Positions 53,945 to 61,799 of a stretch of 64,000 bases of DNA are shown one piece after another. The stretch covers positions 1-64,000 of the forward strand of contig JBBSJP010000008.1 in the NCBI GenBank assembly GCA_038257155.1. Reading direction: 5' to 3'. This DNA is from JANJTY01 sp038257155. GTDB lineage: Bacteria > Pseudomonadota > Gammaproteobacteria > Xanthomonadales > Xanthomonadaceae. The notes under the pieces are model-generated. The model saw only the letters and a program-made list of their open reading frames with translations. It ran no database searches and was not told where the DNA came from. The first letter of the stretch is position 1; each line of letters opens with the position of its first letter. The translations under genes were made by a program, and so were the position numbers.

Positions 53945-53973
53945 TTGTAAGGTCGGGCGCGCGTGCCTAAACT
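53945..53973 (+). promoter_or_regulatory. Promoter of tRNA-Lys
   Basis: TTGTAA (53945-53950) and TAAACT (53968-53973) are 17 bp apart, and the following discriminator is GC-rich (GCGCGAC), as expected for a stringently controlled stable RNA. It begins 3 bp after the queC stop. Confidence 0.7.
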
Positions 53974-53992
53974 GCGCGACCCGCGAGAGTTC

Positions 53993-54067
53993 GGGCCGTT
54001 AGCTCAGTGGTAGAGCTGCGGACTTTTAATCCGTAGGTCGATGGTTCGAATCCATCACGGCCCACCA
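53993..54067 (+). tRNA. tRNA-Lys (anticodon UUU)
   Basis: A complete 75-nt cloverleaf: acceptor GGGCCGT (53993-53999) with ACGGCCC (54057-54063), D-arm GCTC...GAGC, anticodon stem GCGGA/TCCGT around CTTTTAA with anticodon TTT at 54025-54027, T-arm GATGG-TTCGAAT-CCATC, discriminator A and an encoded CCA (54065-54067). A37 in an anticodon loop reading AAA/AAG is the normal place for t6A, whose first enzyme (Sua5) is encoded just downstream. Confidence 0.98.
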
Positions 54068-54165
54068 CCTCTCTCAGCGGTATCTGCGGCGGACTCAACC
54101 CGTAGTTCGATGGTACGAGTTCATCACGGCCCGCCACCTCTCTCAGCGGTATTCGCGGCGGACTC
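54064..54165 (+). pseudogene. Decayed tandem copies of tRNA-Lys
   Basis: From 54068 to 54137 the sequence follows the tRNA from the D-arm to the CCA end with many changes: CTCAGCGGTA for CTCAGTGGTA, GGCGGACTCAA for GCGGACTTTTAA, GTTCGATGGTACGAG for the T-arm region, and CATCACGGCCCGCCA at the end. The acceptor 5' strand is lost and the anticodon destroyed. A third, shorter copy (CACCTCTCTCAGCGGTATTC, then GCGGCGGACTC) covers 54134-54165. The two copies repeat with a 69-bp offset. Confidence 0.85.
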
Positions 54166-54278
54166 GTCTCTCGCGCCAGACACTTGGCGCTAAGCAAATT
54201 TGAGCGCATCGACACGGCGGCGGTCGGCGGCGAAGTCTACGCCACGTCTAAACTTCACTCTGGCAAACCACGCCCCTG

Positions 54279-55232
54279 ATGTCGGAAACTGCGAGCATGT
54301 CAGAGCCCGATGCCGAAATCCGTGCCGCCGTTGCCGCCCTGCGGCGCGGCGAAGCCGTCGGCTTGCCGACCGAAACGGTGTATGGGCTGGCCGCCGACGC
54401 GCTCGATCCCGCCGCCGTGGCGCGCGTCTTCGCGCTCAAGGGGCGCCCCGCCGACCATCCGCTGATCGTGCATCTGCCGGCTGGCGCATCGCTGACGGAC
54501 TGGGCGCGCGACGTGCCCGCTGCCGCGCAGCGCCTTGCAGATCACTATTGGCCTGGGCCGCTGACCCTGATCCTCAAGCGCCATGCGCGCATTCCTGACG
54601 CAGTGACCGGCGGGCAGGACACGGTTGGCCTGCGCATGCCCTCGCACCCGCTTGCACAGGCTGTGCTGGCGGCGTTCGGCAGCGGTCTGGCCGCGCCCTC
54701 GGCGAATCGCTTCGGCCACGTCAGCCCGACCAGTGCGGCGCATGTGCGCGCCGAGTTTGGCGCGGCGCTGCCAATCATTCTGGATGGTGGTGACTGCGAG
54801 CTGGGTATCGAAAGCACCATCGTCGACCTGAGCGGGGCAGGTCCGCGCATCCTGCGCCCAGGCTCCATCGGTCGCGTTGCGCTGGAGGCTGTCATCGGGC
54901 CGATCGCCGAAGGTGGCAGTGCGACAAGCCCGCGCGTTTCGGGCAGCCTCGAACAGCACTACGCCCCCCGCACGCCGACCCGCCTCTGCTCGCGCGCCCA
55001 GATTGAAGCCGCCGGACCCTCGATGCAGGTATTGGCACTCGGCCAGCTTCCGTCCGGAGTGCAAGGCGTGGCCCTGCCTTCCGAGCCGATCGAGTATGCG
55101 CACGGTCTTTACGCGATGCTGCGCGAACTTGACGAAAAAGGCGCTGGCGAAATTTGTGTCGAGTTGCCGCCGCAGACTGCCGACTGGATGGCGGTGAACG
55201 ACCGACTGGCACGCGCAGCGAGCAGATCTTGA
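54279..55232 (+). CDS. L-threonylcarbamoyladenylate synthase, Sua5 type
   Basis: The protein has 317 residues from ATG 54279 (an ATG at 54297 is possible). The YrdC domain (about 8-205) has GEAVGLPTETVYGLAADA, KGRPADHPLIVHL, YWPGPLTLIL and SANRFGHVSPT. A linker and a Sua5 C-terminal domain follow (about 225-317; SLEQHYAPRTPTRL). It makes the threonylcarbamoyl-AMP used for t6A in tRNAs reading ANN codons. This is the long Sua5 form rather than short TsaC. It stands next to tRNA-Lys(UUU), a t6A substrate; tsaB is at 61796. Confidence 0.93.
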   Translation: MSETASMSEPDAEIRAAVAALRRGEAVGLPTETVYGLAADALDPAAVARVFALKGRPADHPLIVHLPAGASLTDWARDVPAAAQRLADHYWPGPLTLILKRHARIPDAVTGGQDTVGLRMPSHPLAQAVLAAFGSGLAAPSANRFGHVSPTSAAHVRAEFGAALPIILDGGDCELGIESTIVDLSGAGPRILRPGSIGRVALEAVIGPIAEGGSATSPRVSGSLEQHYAPRTPTRLCSRAQIEAAGPSMQVLALGQLPSGVQGVALPSEPIEYAHGLYAMLRELDEKGAGEICVELPPQTADWMAVNDRLARAASRS

Positions 55233-55236
55233 CAGC

Positions 55237-55866
55237 ATGACGCCGCGTTCGTCCGTATTGAGATTGCTGTCGGCCACGCCCGATGCGCTGACCGCAGGCT
55301 TCTTTCTGGTGGTCTGGGTCGCTCCGCTGGCGTTCGGTGCCGGTGCGGTGAGGACCGCGATGCTGATCATGATCGTCGAATTCATCCTGGTGCATGGCGC
55401 GGGATTTCTCGGCTCCACGGCGTATGCCGAAAATGTTTCTCGCGCCAACAAGGTCAAGGCTCTGATCGGCTTCACCCTGTTCTACATGGTGTTCATCCTG
55501 GGCTTCTCCTTGATCTTCAAGGAATGGTGGCCGGTGCTTGCCTTCGCCTGGCTGTTGCTCGCCAAGCTTGGCATTGCGTTGGACGCCAAGGCACCGCCGG
55601 CCGAGCATCGGATGCGCGCCCAGTCGGGCTGGGCGCTAGCCGTGATTGCCTATCTGGGCGGTGTGTTCGCCACCATCATCCTGCCGATTCCGCGGCTCGG
55701 CATCAGCAAGGATCTGCAGCCCTTGTTCGAGATTCCCGGTAGCGGCGAGTGGGTCGACAAGCCACATACCGTGGTCGCATTTGGCGCGCTCTACTTCGGA
55801 TTCCTCGCCTGGTCCAAATGGAAGGACTGGCTGCTTCCGGAAAGCACGCTTCCGAAATCGCGCTAG
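55237..55866 (+). CDS. Integral membrane protein of unknown function
   Basis: The protein has 209 residues with about six predicted membrane helices (near 16-35, 38-55, 75-94, 98-115, 131-151 and 181-197), a short N-terminal tail and a basic C-terminus. I do not recognise the family. It begins 4 bp after sua5, so the two are probably co-transcribed. Nothing suggests a catalytic site. Confidence 0.7.
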   Translation: MTPRSSVLRLLSATPDALTAGFFLVVWVAPLAFGAGAVRTAMLIMIVEFILVHGAGFLGSTAYAENVSRANKVKALIGFTLFYMVFILGFSLIFKEWWPVLAFAWLLLAKLGIALDAKAPPAEHRMRAQSGWALAVIAYLGGVFATIILPIPRLGISKDLQPLFEIPGSGEWVDKPHTVVAFGALYFGFLAWSKWKDWLLPESTLPKSR

Positions 55867-55947
55867 CCGGGGCAGGGTCGGAGCCGATTGCCGGCGGACG
55901 CGGCGCGGAACCGGTAAACTTGCCGATCCCCAAGTCCAGAACTCCGC

Positions 55948-56433
55948 ATGGCACACCTCGAAGGCGATCTGCGCGCGCCAGATGGCGCCCGCTTCGCGAT
56001 CATCGCCAGTCGCTGGAACCCGCGCATCGTCGACGCGCTGGTCGAGAGTGCGCGGCGCACCCTGGAAGGCAATGGCGTGAATGCAAGCCAGGTGGACGTG
56101 ATCCGTGTGCCCGGTGCCTGGGAAATTCCGCTGGCCTGCGCGCAGGCCGCCCGCTCCGGCGCTTATGTCGCGCTGATCGCACTCGGCTGCGTGGTGCGCG
56201 GCGATACGCGCCACTTCGAGCACGTTTCCGACGGTTGCGCCGAGGGACTGATGCGCGTCGCGCTCGATGCCGGCTTGCCAGTTGCCAACGGCGTGTTGGC
56301 GGTCGAGCTGCACGAGGACGCTGAAGCCCGCGCCGGTGGCGCGCACGGCAACAAAGGTGAGGAAGCCACGCTTGCAGCCTTGGAAATGAGCGATCTGTTA
56401 CCGCGTCTGTCCTCCGCCGGAGCCACACCATGA
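55948..56433 (+). CDS. ribH: 6,7-dimethyl-8-ribityllumazine synthase
   Basis: The protein has 161 residues. FAIIASRWNPRIVDALVESA, VIRVPGAWEIPLACAQAA, the active-site ALGCVVRGDTRHFEHVSDG with the catalytic His, and GLPVANGVLAVE are standard; the family usually has ETPHFD where this one has DTRHFE. It is the penultimate riboflavin enzyme. It is coupled to nusB by a 4-bp overlap, a conserved pair. Confidence 0.95.
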   Translation: MAHLEGDLRAPDGARFAIIASRWNPRIVDALVESARRTLEGNGVNASQVDVIRVPGAWEIPLACAQAARSGAYVALIALGCVVRGDTRHFEHVSDGCAEGLMRVALDAGLPVANGVLAVELHEDAEARAGGAHGNKGEEATLAALEMSDLLPRLSSAGATP

Positions 56434-56891
56434 AGCATCAGCGTCCCGACGGCATCGACCCACAGGCCCGCTCGCGTGCACGGCGCCGGGCTCTGCAGGC
56501 GCTGTATGCCTGGCAACTCAATGGTCGACCTGTGCAGCAGCTGATCGAGGAATTTCGCCACGAGCAGGACATGGAAGTCGCCGACCTCAGTTACTTCGAG
56601 GATCTGCTCACCGGTGTATTGCGCCTGCAGACAGACATCGACGCCATGCTGCAGCGTTTCCTGGATCGTGAGATTGAACAGGTCGACCCGGTCGAGCGTG
56701 CCGCCCTGCGCATCGCCGGCTATGAACTGCTGCAGCGTCTTGATGTGCCCTATCGCGTGGTCATCAACGAGGCGATCGAAAGCACCAAGCGCTTCGGCGC
56801 CGAGCACGGCCATTCCTACGTCAATGGCGTGCTGGACAAGGCCGCCGCCGAGTGGCGCGCGGCCGAGGTGCAGGCACCGCGTCGCAGCTGA
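56430..56891 (+). CDS. nusB: Transcription antitermination factor NusB
   Basis: This 153-residue all-helical RNA-binding protein shows RARRRALQALYAWQLNGRPV at the N-terminus, VERAALRIAGYELL and PYRVVINEAIESTKRFG and ends YVNGVLDKAAAEWR. It works with NusE on rRNA boxA. Its stop shares a base with the thiL ATG. Confidence 0.96.
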   Translation: MKHQRPDGIDPQARSRARRRALQALYAWQLNGRPVQQLIEEFRHEQDMEVADLSYFEDLLTGVLRLQTDIDAMLQRFLDREIEQVDPVERAALRIAGYELLQRLDVPYRVVINEAIESTKRFGAEHGHSYVNGVLDKAAAEWRAAEVQAPRRS

Positions 56892-57892
56892 TGCCTGCAG
56901 TGGGCGAGTTCGACCTGATCGGCCGCATCCGGCGGCGCGCCGCGCTGCGCGAGGATGTGCTGCTGGGTATAGGTGATGATGCTGCCCTGGTCCGGCCGCC
57001 CGTGGACCGCATCCTTGCTATCAGTACCGACACGCTCAACTCGGGTGTGCACTTCTCGCACGGCACAACGGCGGCCGATGTTGGCTGGAAAGCGCTGGCG
57101 GTGAATCTGAGTGATCTCGCAGCGATGGGCGCTGAGCCTGCCTGGTGCACACTGTCGCTGTCACTGCCGCAAGCCGACGCGGATTGGGTCGATGCCTTTC
57201 TCGACGGATTTCTCGACCTCGCCGCGCGACATCAGGTGGCACTGGTCGGCGGTGATACCACGCGCGGCCCGTTGTCAGTTTCAGTGACCGTGGTGGGCGC
57301 GCTGCCGTTCGGACAGGCCCTGCAGCGCGACGCCGCTCAGGATGGCGACGACATCTGGGTGACGGGCAGTCTGGGCGATGCCGCCGCGGGCCTGGCGCTG
57401 CTCAGCGGCCACGCGTTCGATGGGGCGGCGCACAGCAAGCTCGATTCGGCAGCAAGGGCTCAGCTTGAGCAGCGTCTGCATCGCCCCACACCGCGTGTTG
57501 CCGCCGGACTGTCCCTGCGCGGGCTGGCGAATGCCTGTATCGACGTGTCGGATGGACTGTTTGCCGATCTAGGCCATGTTCTTGAGGCCAGCGGCAAGGG
57601 GGCCTGCATCGCGCTATCCGAATTGCCGACGTCGCCGGCCTTGCAGCAATTCGCCGCCCCGGAACAACGCTGGCCCCTGCAGCTTGCTGGTGGCGATGAT
57701 TACGAGCTGTGCTTCACTGCGGCCCCGGCAAAGGCCGATGCCGTGCTTGCTGCCCTGCAAGCCTGCGAAACGAACGGCGTGCGCATTGGTCGGATCAGCG
57801 CCACTCCAGGACTCATCGCATTGCAGCCCGATGGCCGCGCGTGGACACCGCCGCGACCCGGCTACCAGCATTTCGAGGAATCGGCGACATGA
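56891..57892 (+). CDS. thiL: Thiamine-monophosphate kinase
   Basis: This 333-residue protein of the PurM/ThiL fold has GEFDLIGRI at the start, VLLGIGDDAALV, the Mg and ATP site STDTLNSGVHF, LSDLAAMGAEPAW, GGDTTRGPLSVSVTVVG, VSDGLFADLGH and GGDDYELCF. It phosphorylates thiamine phosphate to the diphosphate. The ATG at 56891 is used because the upstream extension lies in nusB. Confidence 0.96.
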   Translation: MPAVGEFDLIGRIRRRAALREDVLLGIGDDAALVRPPVDRILAISTDTLNSGVHFSHGTTAADVGWKALAVNLSDLAAMGAEPAWCTLSLSLPQADADWVDAFLDGFLDLAARHQVALVGGDTTRGPLSVSVTVVGALPFGQALQRDAAQDGDDIWVTGSLGDAAAGLALLSGHAFDGAAHSKLDSAARAQLEQRLHRPTPRVAAGLSLRGLANACIDVSDGLFADLGHVLEASGKGACIALSELPTSPALQQFAAPEQRWPLQLAGGDDYELCFTAAPAKADAVLAALQACETNGVRIGRISATPGLIALQPDGRAWTPPRPGYQHFEESAT

Positions 57893-58365
57893 GTTTCCCT
57901 TCCCGGCCATTGCGCCGCTCGCCTGCCTTCTGGATTGCCTCGGGCGCAGGCAGCGGCCTTGCGCCAATCGCTTCCGGCACCTTTGGCAGTCTTGCCGCAC
58001 TGCTGCCCTGGCTGCTGCTGCGCGAGTTGCCCTGGTGGGCATATTTGCTCTCGGTCGCCGCGGTTTTCGCGCTGGGCGTCTGGGCCGCCGAGCGGGTGAT
58101 CGCGCAGATGCGTGAAGAGGACCCCGGCGTGGTGGTGATCGACGAGTTCGTCGGCCTGTGGATCACCCTCTTTCTGGCGCCGCCCGGCTGGATCTGGGTA
58201 TTGACCGGATTCCTGCTGTTCCGCCTGTTCGACATCTGGAAGCCCTGGCCGGCGAGCTGGGCCGATCGCAAGCTGAAGGGCGGATTCGGCACCATGGTCG
58301 ACGATCTGTTTGCCGGTCTTTACGGCCTGCTGGTGATGCAGGCGCTAGCCTGGCTGCTGGTCTGA
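57889..58365 (+). CDS. pgpA: Phosphatidylglycerophosphatase A
   Basis: This 158-residue membrane enzyme has ASGAGSGLAPIASGTFGSL at the N-terminus, VVIDEFVGLW with acidic active-site residues, FRLFDIWKPWP and a final membrane helix. It dephosphorylates phosphatidylglycerol phosphate. It overlaps thiL by 4 bp; nusB-thiL-pgpA is a conserved string. Confidence 0.95.
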   Translation: MSFPSRPLRRSPAFWIASGAGSGLAPIASGTFGSLAALLPWLLLRELPWWAYLLSVAAVFALGVWAAERVIAQMREEDPGVVVIDEFVGLWITLFLAPPGWIWVLTGFLLFRLFDIWKPWPASWADRKLKGGFGTMVDDLFAGLYGLLVMQALAWLLV

Positions 58366-58428
58366 GGTGATGTCGCGCAACGTGGGTGTTGGCGCTTGTC
58401 AGTTGCCGCCGAGCCTGCAGCGCGAGTC

Positions 58429-59025
58429 TTACGTCAGCGCTTCGCCCACCGCAGCGCGCAGCACGGGAAGCACCTCGCTGGTGAACCAGGGATTGCTCTT
58501 CAGCCACAGCTGATTGCGTGGGCTCGGGTGCGGCAGGGGAAAGAAACGCGGCGCGTATTCGGCATGGTTGCGCACGGTTTCGGTCAGGCTGGCCTTGCGC
58601 TGCGCACCGAGAAAATAGGCTTGCGCGTAGTGCCCGATCAGCAGGGTGAGACGGACATTGGCGAGCAGCGGAATCAGGCGTGGGTGCCAGGTGGCGCGAC
58701 ACTCGGGCCGCGGCGGCAGATCACCCGAACTACCCCGTCCCGGGTAGCAGAAGCCCATCGGCACGATCGCCACCCGAGCCTCGTCGTAGAAGCGATCGCG
58801 ATCGAGCTGCAGCCACTCACGCAGTCGCACCCCGCTGGCATCGTTCCAGGGAATCCCGCTGCCATGCACCAGGGTGCCCGGCGCCTGTCCCACGATCAGT
58901 AGCCGTGAGCTCAACCGTGCCCGCAAAACCGGTTTCGGCCCCAGCGGCAGCTGCGATTCGCAGATGCGGCAGGCGCGGATCTCGGTGAGCAGCTTGTCGA
59001 GGGATTCGGGTGGAGGGCTTGTCAC
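58429..59025 (-). CDS. Uracil-DNA glycosylase family protein (Fe-S type)
   Basis: The GTG at 59023-59025 gives 198 residues; the frame continues upstream through repeats but is not conserved there. The uracil-DNA glycosylase superfamily motifs are LLIVGQAPGT (41-51) and HPSPRNQ near the C-terminus. Cysteines at 19, 22, 93 and 109 form C-x2-C and C-x15-C, the ligand pattern of [4Fe-4S] family 4/5 enzymes. It is expected to excise uracil or related lesions from DNA. It converges with pgpA. Confidence 0.85.
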   Translation of the reverse strand: MTSPPPESLDKLLTEIRACRICESQLPLGPKPVLRARLSSRLLIVGQAPGTLVHGSGIPWNDASGVRLREWLQLDRDRFYDEARVAIVPMGFCYPGRGSSGDLPPRPECRATWHPRLIPLLANVRLTLLIGHYAQAYFLGAQRKASLTETVRNHAEYAPRFFPLPHPSPRNQLWLKSNPWFTSEVLPVLRAAVGEALT

Positions 59026-59172
59026 TGATACGGGGTTTCGCGGGGATTGGGGGAGTATGCCTGCCAAGGTGGACTGGCGTCGCGGGTGCTTTCGGCACAT
59101 GCCGTGTGGCGTCGCTTGCGAACGCTGATCGGGGCGGAAGCCGAATGGCCTGTGCTTGGAGCTAATGCTGCT

Positions 59173-59595
59173 GTTGGAGGGTGGATCTTGATCCGCCATT
59201 ACGGGGTGTTGTGTGTTTGCTGCTGCATCAACATCAACATCAACATCAAGATCAAGATCAAGATCAAGATCAAGATCAAGATCAAGATCAAGATCAAGAT
59301 CAAGATCAAGATCAAGATCAAGATCAAACGCTTTCGCGCCCCTTCGGGGCCACGAGTCACTTTCTCTTGCTTGTCCAAGAGAAAGTAACCAAAGAGAAGG
59401 ACACCCCGGATTTCCCGCCCCGCGCAAGAAGCGCGCGGGGTGCCCTGCGTTGCTCAGAATCCGTCGGCCGGCGCGAACTCGGCCATCCATGGCCTCAGAC
59501 ATGCGCGCCTTTCCCCGCCGGATTCTTGCGCTACTCGGCGGAAAATAAACGGGGATTTCAGAGCCAACAGCAAAGAGCAAAGAGCAAGAGCCCGC
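59173..59595 (+). repeat. Composite intergenic repeat, copy A
   Basis: The order is: a GGTGGATC-TT-GATCCGCC hairpin (outer end near 59180), a short spacer, the hexamer array 59227-59328, CTTTCGCGCCCC, the block GAGTCACTTTCTCTTGCTTG continuing to AAAGAGAAGGACACCCC (about 59351-59406), a GC-rich part with GGCCGGCGCGAACTCG and ATGCGCGCCTTTCC, and a tail of CAACAGCAAAGAGCAAAGAG. The same order occurs in copy B on the other strand. No gene is seen from 59026 to 60404. Confidence 0.85.
59227..59328 (+). repeat. Hexamer microsatellite (ATCAAC)3(ATCAAG)13 plus one ATCAAA
   Basis: Seventeen uninterrupted hexamers, 102 bp. Three ATCAAC, thirteen ATCAAG and a final ATCAAA. Because the unit is a multiple of three, all frames stay open and give poly-(IK), (DQ) or (LD) tracts that are not real proteins. 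Confidence 0.97.
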
Positions 59596-59719
59596 TTCGA
59601 TTGGTGCCACGGCTTCACACGCTTTGTTGAACTGTGTGTGGCATCGCTGCGCTCGCCACGGAACCACCGAATCTGATGCTTTCCGGTCCGCTCGAACCCT
59701 CATCCGGCGCTTCGCGCCA

Positions 59720-59791
59720 CCTTCTCCCAAGGGGAGAAGGGAGCTGCTAAAGCCCCTCTCCCCTCGGGAGAGGGGTTGGGGAGAGGGTACG
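59720..59791 (+). repeat. Second CCCTCTCCC-type hairpin element
   Basis: CCTTCTCCC-AA-GGGGAGAAGG (59720-59740) is followed by CCCCTCTCCC (59753-59762), loop CTC, GGGAGAGGGG (59766-59775), then GGTTGGGGAGAGGG. It belongs to the same class as 8018-8055 and sits in the gap between composite repeat copies A and B. Confidence 0.75.
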
Positions 59792-59879
59792 AGAACCAAG
59801 AATGGAGATTGCTCGCCGGACACCCTCCAGCCGCCCAATGCGCTGTTTCAAGGTGCAGGACAAGACCATTGCCATGGCC

Positions 59880-60346
59880 ATGGCCATTGCCTTTGCTGTT
59901 GCTGTTGCTGTTGCTCCAGGCTGTTGCTTTTGGCTCTTTAGGTCCCCATCGGCTCGTGCCGAGCAGCGGAGCCAGGGCCGGGGGAAAGGCGCGCATGTTT
60001 GAGCGCAGGGACGCGCGAGTTCGCGCCGGCCCGGTCATGGCGAGCAGCGCAGGGAACCGCGCGAGCTTCATCCGCGCGGCGCGAGACTGGGGTGTCCTTC
60101 TCTTTGGTTACTTTCTCTTGGACAAGCAAGAGAAAGTGACTCGCTGCCCGCAGGGCGCGAAAGCTCTTGATCCTGATCCTGATCCTGATCCTGATCTTGA
60201 TCCTGATCTTGATCCTGATCTTGATCCTGATCTTGATCCTGATCTTGATCCTGATCCTGATCTTTACCTTGATCCGGCTCCAGCTCTTGATCCAGCAGCA
60301 AGAACTCAAGAACCCCGCATTGGCGGATCAAGATCCGCCCTCCAAC
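59880..60346 (-). repeat. Composite intergenic repeat, copy B (inverted)
   Basis: Read on the minus strand from 60346 inward it repeats the order of copy A: GGCGGATC-TT-GATCCGCC hairpin (perfect 8-bp stem here), the hexamer array (60264-60169), GCTTTCGCGCCC, the GAGTCACTTTCTCTTG to AAGGACACCCC block (about 60146-60091), GGCCGGCGCGAACTCGCG, ATGCGCGCCTTTCC and a CAACAG-rich tail (about 59925-59890). The inner ends of A and B are about 285 bp apart. Confidence 0.85.
60169..60264 (+). repeat. Hexamer microsatellite (GATCYT)16
   Basis: Sixteen hexamers, ten GATCCT and six GATCTT. In the middle they alternate strictly, making a 12-bp higher-order unit. On the minus strand this is (ATCARG)n, the same class as the array in copy A. 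Confidence 0.97.
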
Positions 60347-60404
60347 TTCAACGCTGCGGCATGACGCTCAAAACCGGCCCACGTGCCCAACGCAACACTC
60401 AGCA

Positions 60405-61799
60405 TCATCCAACCAACAGCTTCCCCGGATTCAAGATCCCCTCCGGATCAAACGCCATCTTGATCCTTCGCATGATCGCGAGCGACTCCGGCTCCAACGC
60501 GCGTTGCAGCAGCTCACGCTTGGTGAGGCCGATGCCATGCTCACCCGATGGCATGCCGCCCAGTTCCAGCACCAGGTCGAACACCGCATCGAGACAGGCA
60601 TGGGTGCGTTGCACTTCGGCCGGATCGTCCGGGTGGTAGAGCAGGTTGACGTGCAGGTTTCCGTTGCCGGCGTGACCGAAGCAGAGGATGGGCAGGTCGA
60701 AGCGCTGCGAGAGTGCCTTGAGGCGCGTGACCAGTTCCGGCAGCCGCATCACCGGCACCACCACGTCTTCGTTGATCTTGCCCGGTGCGACCATGCGCAG
60801 GGCGGGGGAGAGTGCGCGGCGGGCGGCCCACAGCGCCTCGCGCTGTGCTGCATCGCTGGCGCGTTCGATCGCAATCAGTCCTTCGCCCTGCGCGGCACGC
60901 TCCAGGGCCAGGGCGGCGCCCTCGAGTGCCTCGTATTCGCCGTCGACTTCGATCATCAACAGGGCGCCGGCCTCGGGCAAGCCGGTGCCGCCGCGACTGC
61001 GTGCGAGCGCCAGGCACTCGCCATCCATGAACTCGAGTGCGCAGGGCACAACGGGCTGACGCATCAGGCGCGCCACGGCTTGCGCTGCCGCGCCCACATC
61101 GCGATACAACGCGCGTAGCGCGGCAATCCCGGGTGGCTTGGGCAGCAGGCGCAGTTCGGCGCGCGTGATCAATGCCAGGGTGCCTTCGGAGCCCACAAGC
61201 AGGCGGGTGAGGTCGTAGCCGCTGGCAAGCTTGGTGTAGGGGCCACCTGCGCGCAGGCGCTCACCACTGCCGGCGATGGCAGTCAGGCCGAGGGTGTTCT
61301 CGCGACAGGCGCCGTACTTCACCGTGCGCGGGCCGCCGGCGTTGCAGGCGAGATTGCCGCCGATGCTTGAATAGGGCGCGCTGGTGGGGTCTGGCGGCCA
61401 GAACAAGCCTTCGGCTGCCGCCATGGCCTGCAGTTCGCCGTTCAGCAAGCCGGGTTCAACCACCGCCACACGCGCGGCGGGATCGAGTTCGATCAGCCGG
61501 TTCATGCGCTCGAAACCCAGCACCAGACCGCCTTCGGTGGCGACGCTGGCGCCGGTGGTATTGGTGCCACGGCCACGCGCGGTGATTGGGCAACGCGCCG
61601 CACGGCAGGCCTGTACGATCGCCTTAACCTGGGCTTCGTTTTCTGGCAACGCGATCGCGTCCGGCAGGCCGCGGTAGCTGGAATTGTCGAAGCCGTAGCT
61701 GATCCGGTCGGCTTCATTGGTCAGCAGGACGCGCATGGGTAGCGCGTCGCGCAGGCGACGTTCGAGGGTGTCGCTCCACCGTGCGCTGGTTGCGCTCAC
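60405..61799 (-). CDS. FAD-linked oxidase, GlcD / D-lactate dehydrogenase type
   Basis: The protein has 464 residues. The FAD-binding PCMH domain (about 45-225) shows PITARGRGTNTTGASV, PPDPTSAPYSSIGGNLACNA and GSEGTLALITRAELRL. The C-terminal FAD-oxidase domain has KINEDVVVPV, CFGHAGNGNLHVN, SGEHGIGLTK and the end FDPEGILNPGKL. Members oxidise D-2-hydroxy acids such as glycolate or D-lactate; the exact substrate is not readable. The ATG overlaps the tsaB stop by 4 bp. Confidence 0.9.
   Translation of the reverse strand: MSATSARWSDTLERRLRDALPMRVLLTNEADRISYGFDNSSYRGLPDAIALPENEAQVKAIVQACRAARCPITARGRGTNTTGASVATEGGLVLGFERMNRLIELDPAARVAVVEPGLLNGELQAMAAAEGLFWPPDPTSAPYSSIGGNLACNAGGPRTVKYGACRENTLGLTAIAGSGERLRAGGPYTKLASGYDLTRLLVGSEGTLALITRAELRLLPKPPGIAALRALYRDVGAAAQAVARLMRQPVVPCALEFMDGECLALARSRGGTGLPEAGALLMIEVDGEYEALEGAALALERAAQGEGLIAIERASDAAQREALWAARRALSPALRMVAPGKINEDVVVPVMRLPELVTRLKALSQRFDLPILCFGHAGNGNLHVNLLYHPDDPAEVQRTHACLDAVFDLVLELGGMPSGEHGIGLTKRELLQRALEPESLAIMRRIKMAFDPEGILNPGKLLVG

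Noticed and set aside
59026..59838. In-frame N-terminal extension of the uracil-DNA glycosylase gene through the repeats
   Set aside because: The extension is repeat-derived; the conserved protein starts at the GTG at 59025.
59181..60639. Open frames giving poly-(DQ), (IK) or (DP/DL) tracts
   Set aside because: They arise because the hexamer unit is divisible by three; no start, ribosome site or conserved part supports a protein.
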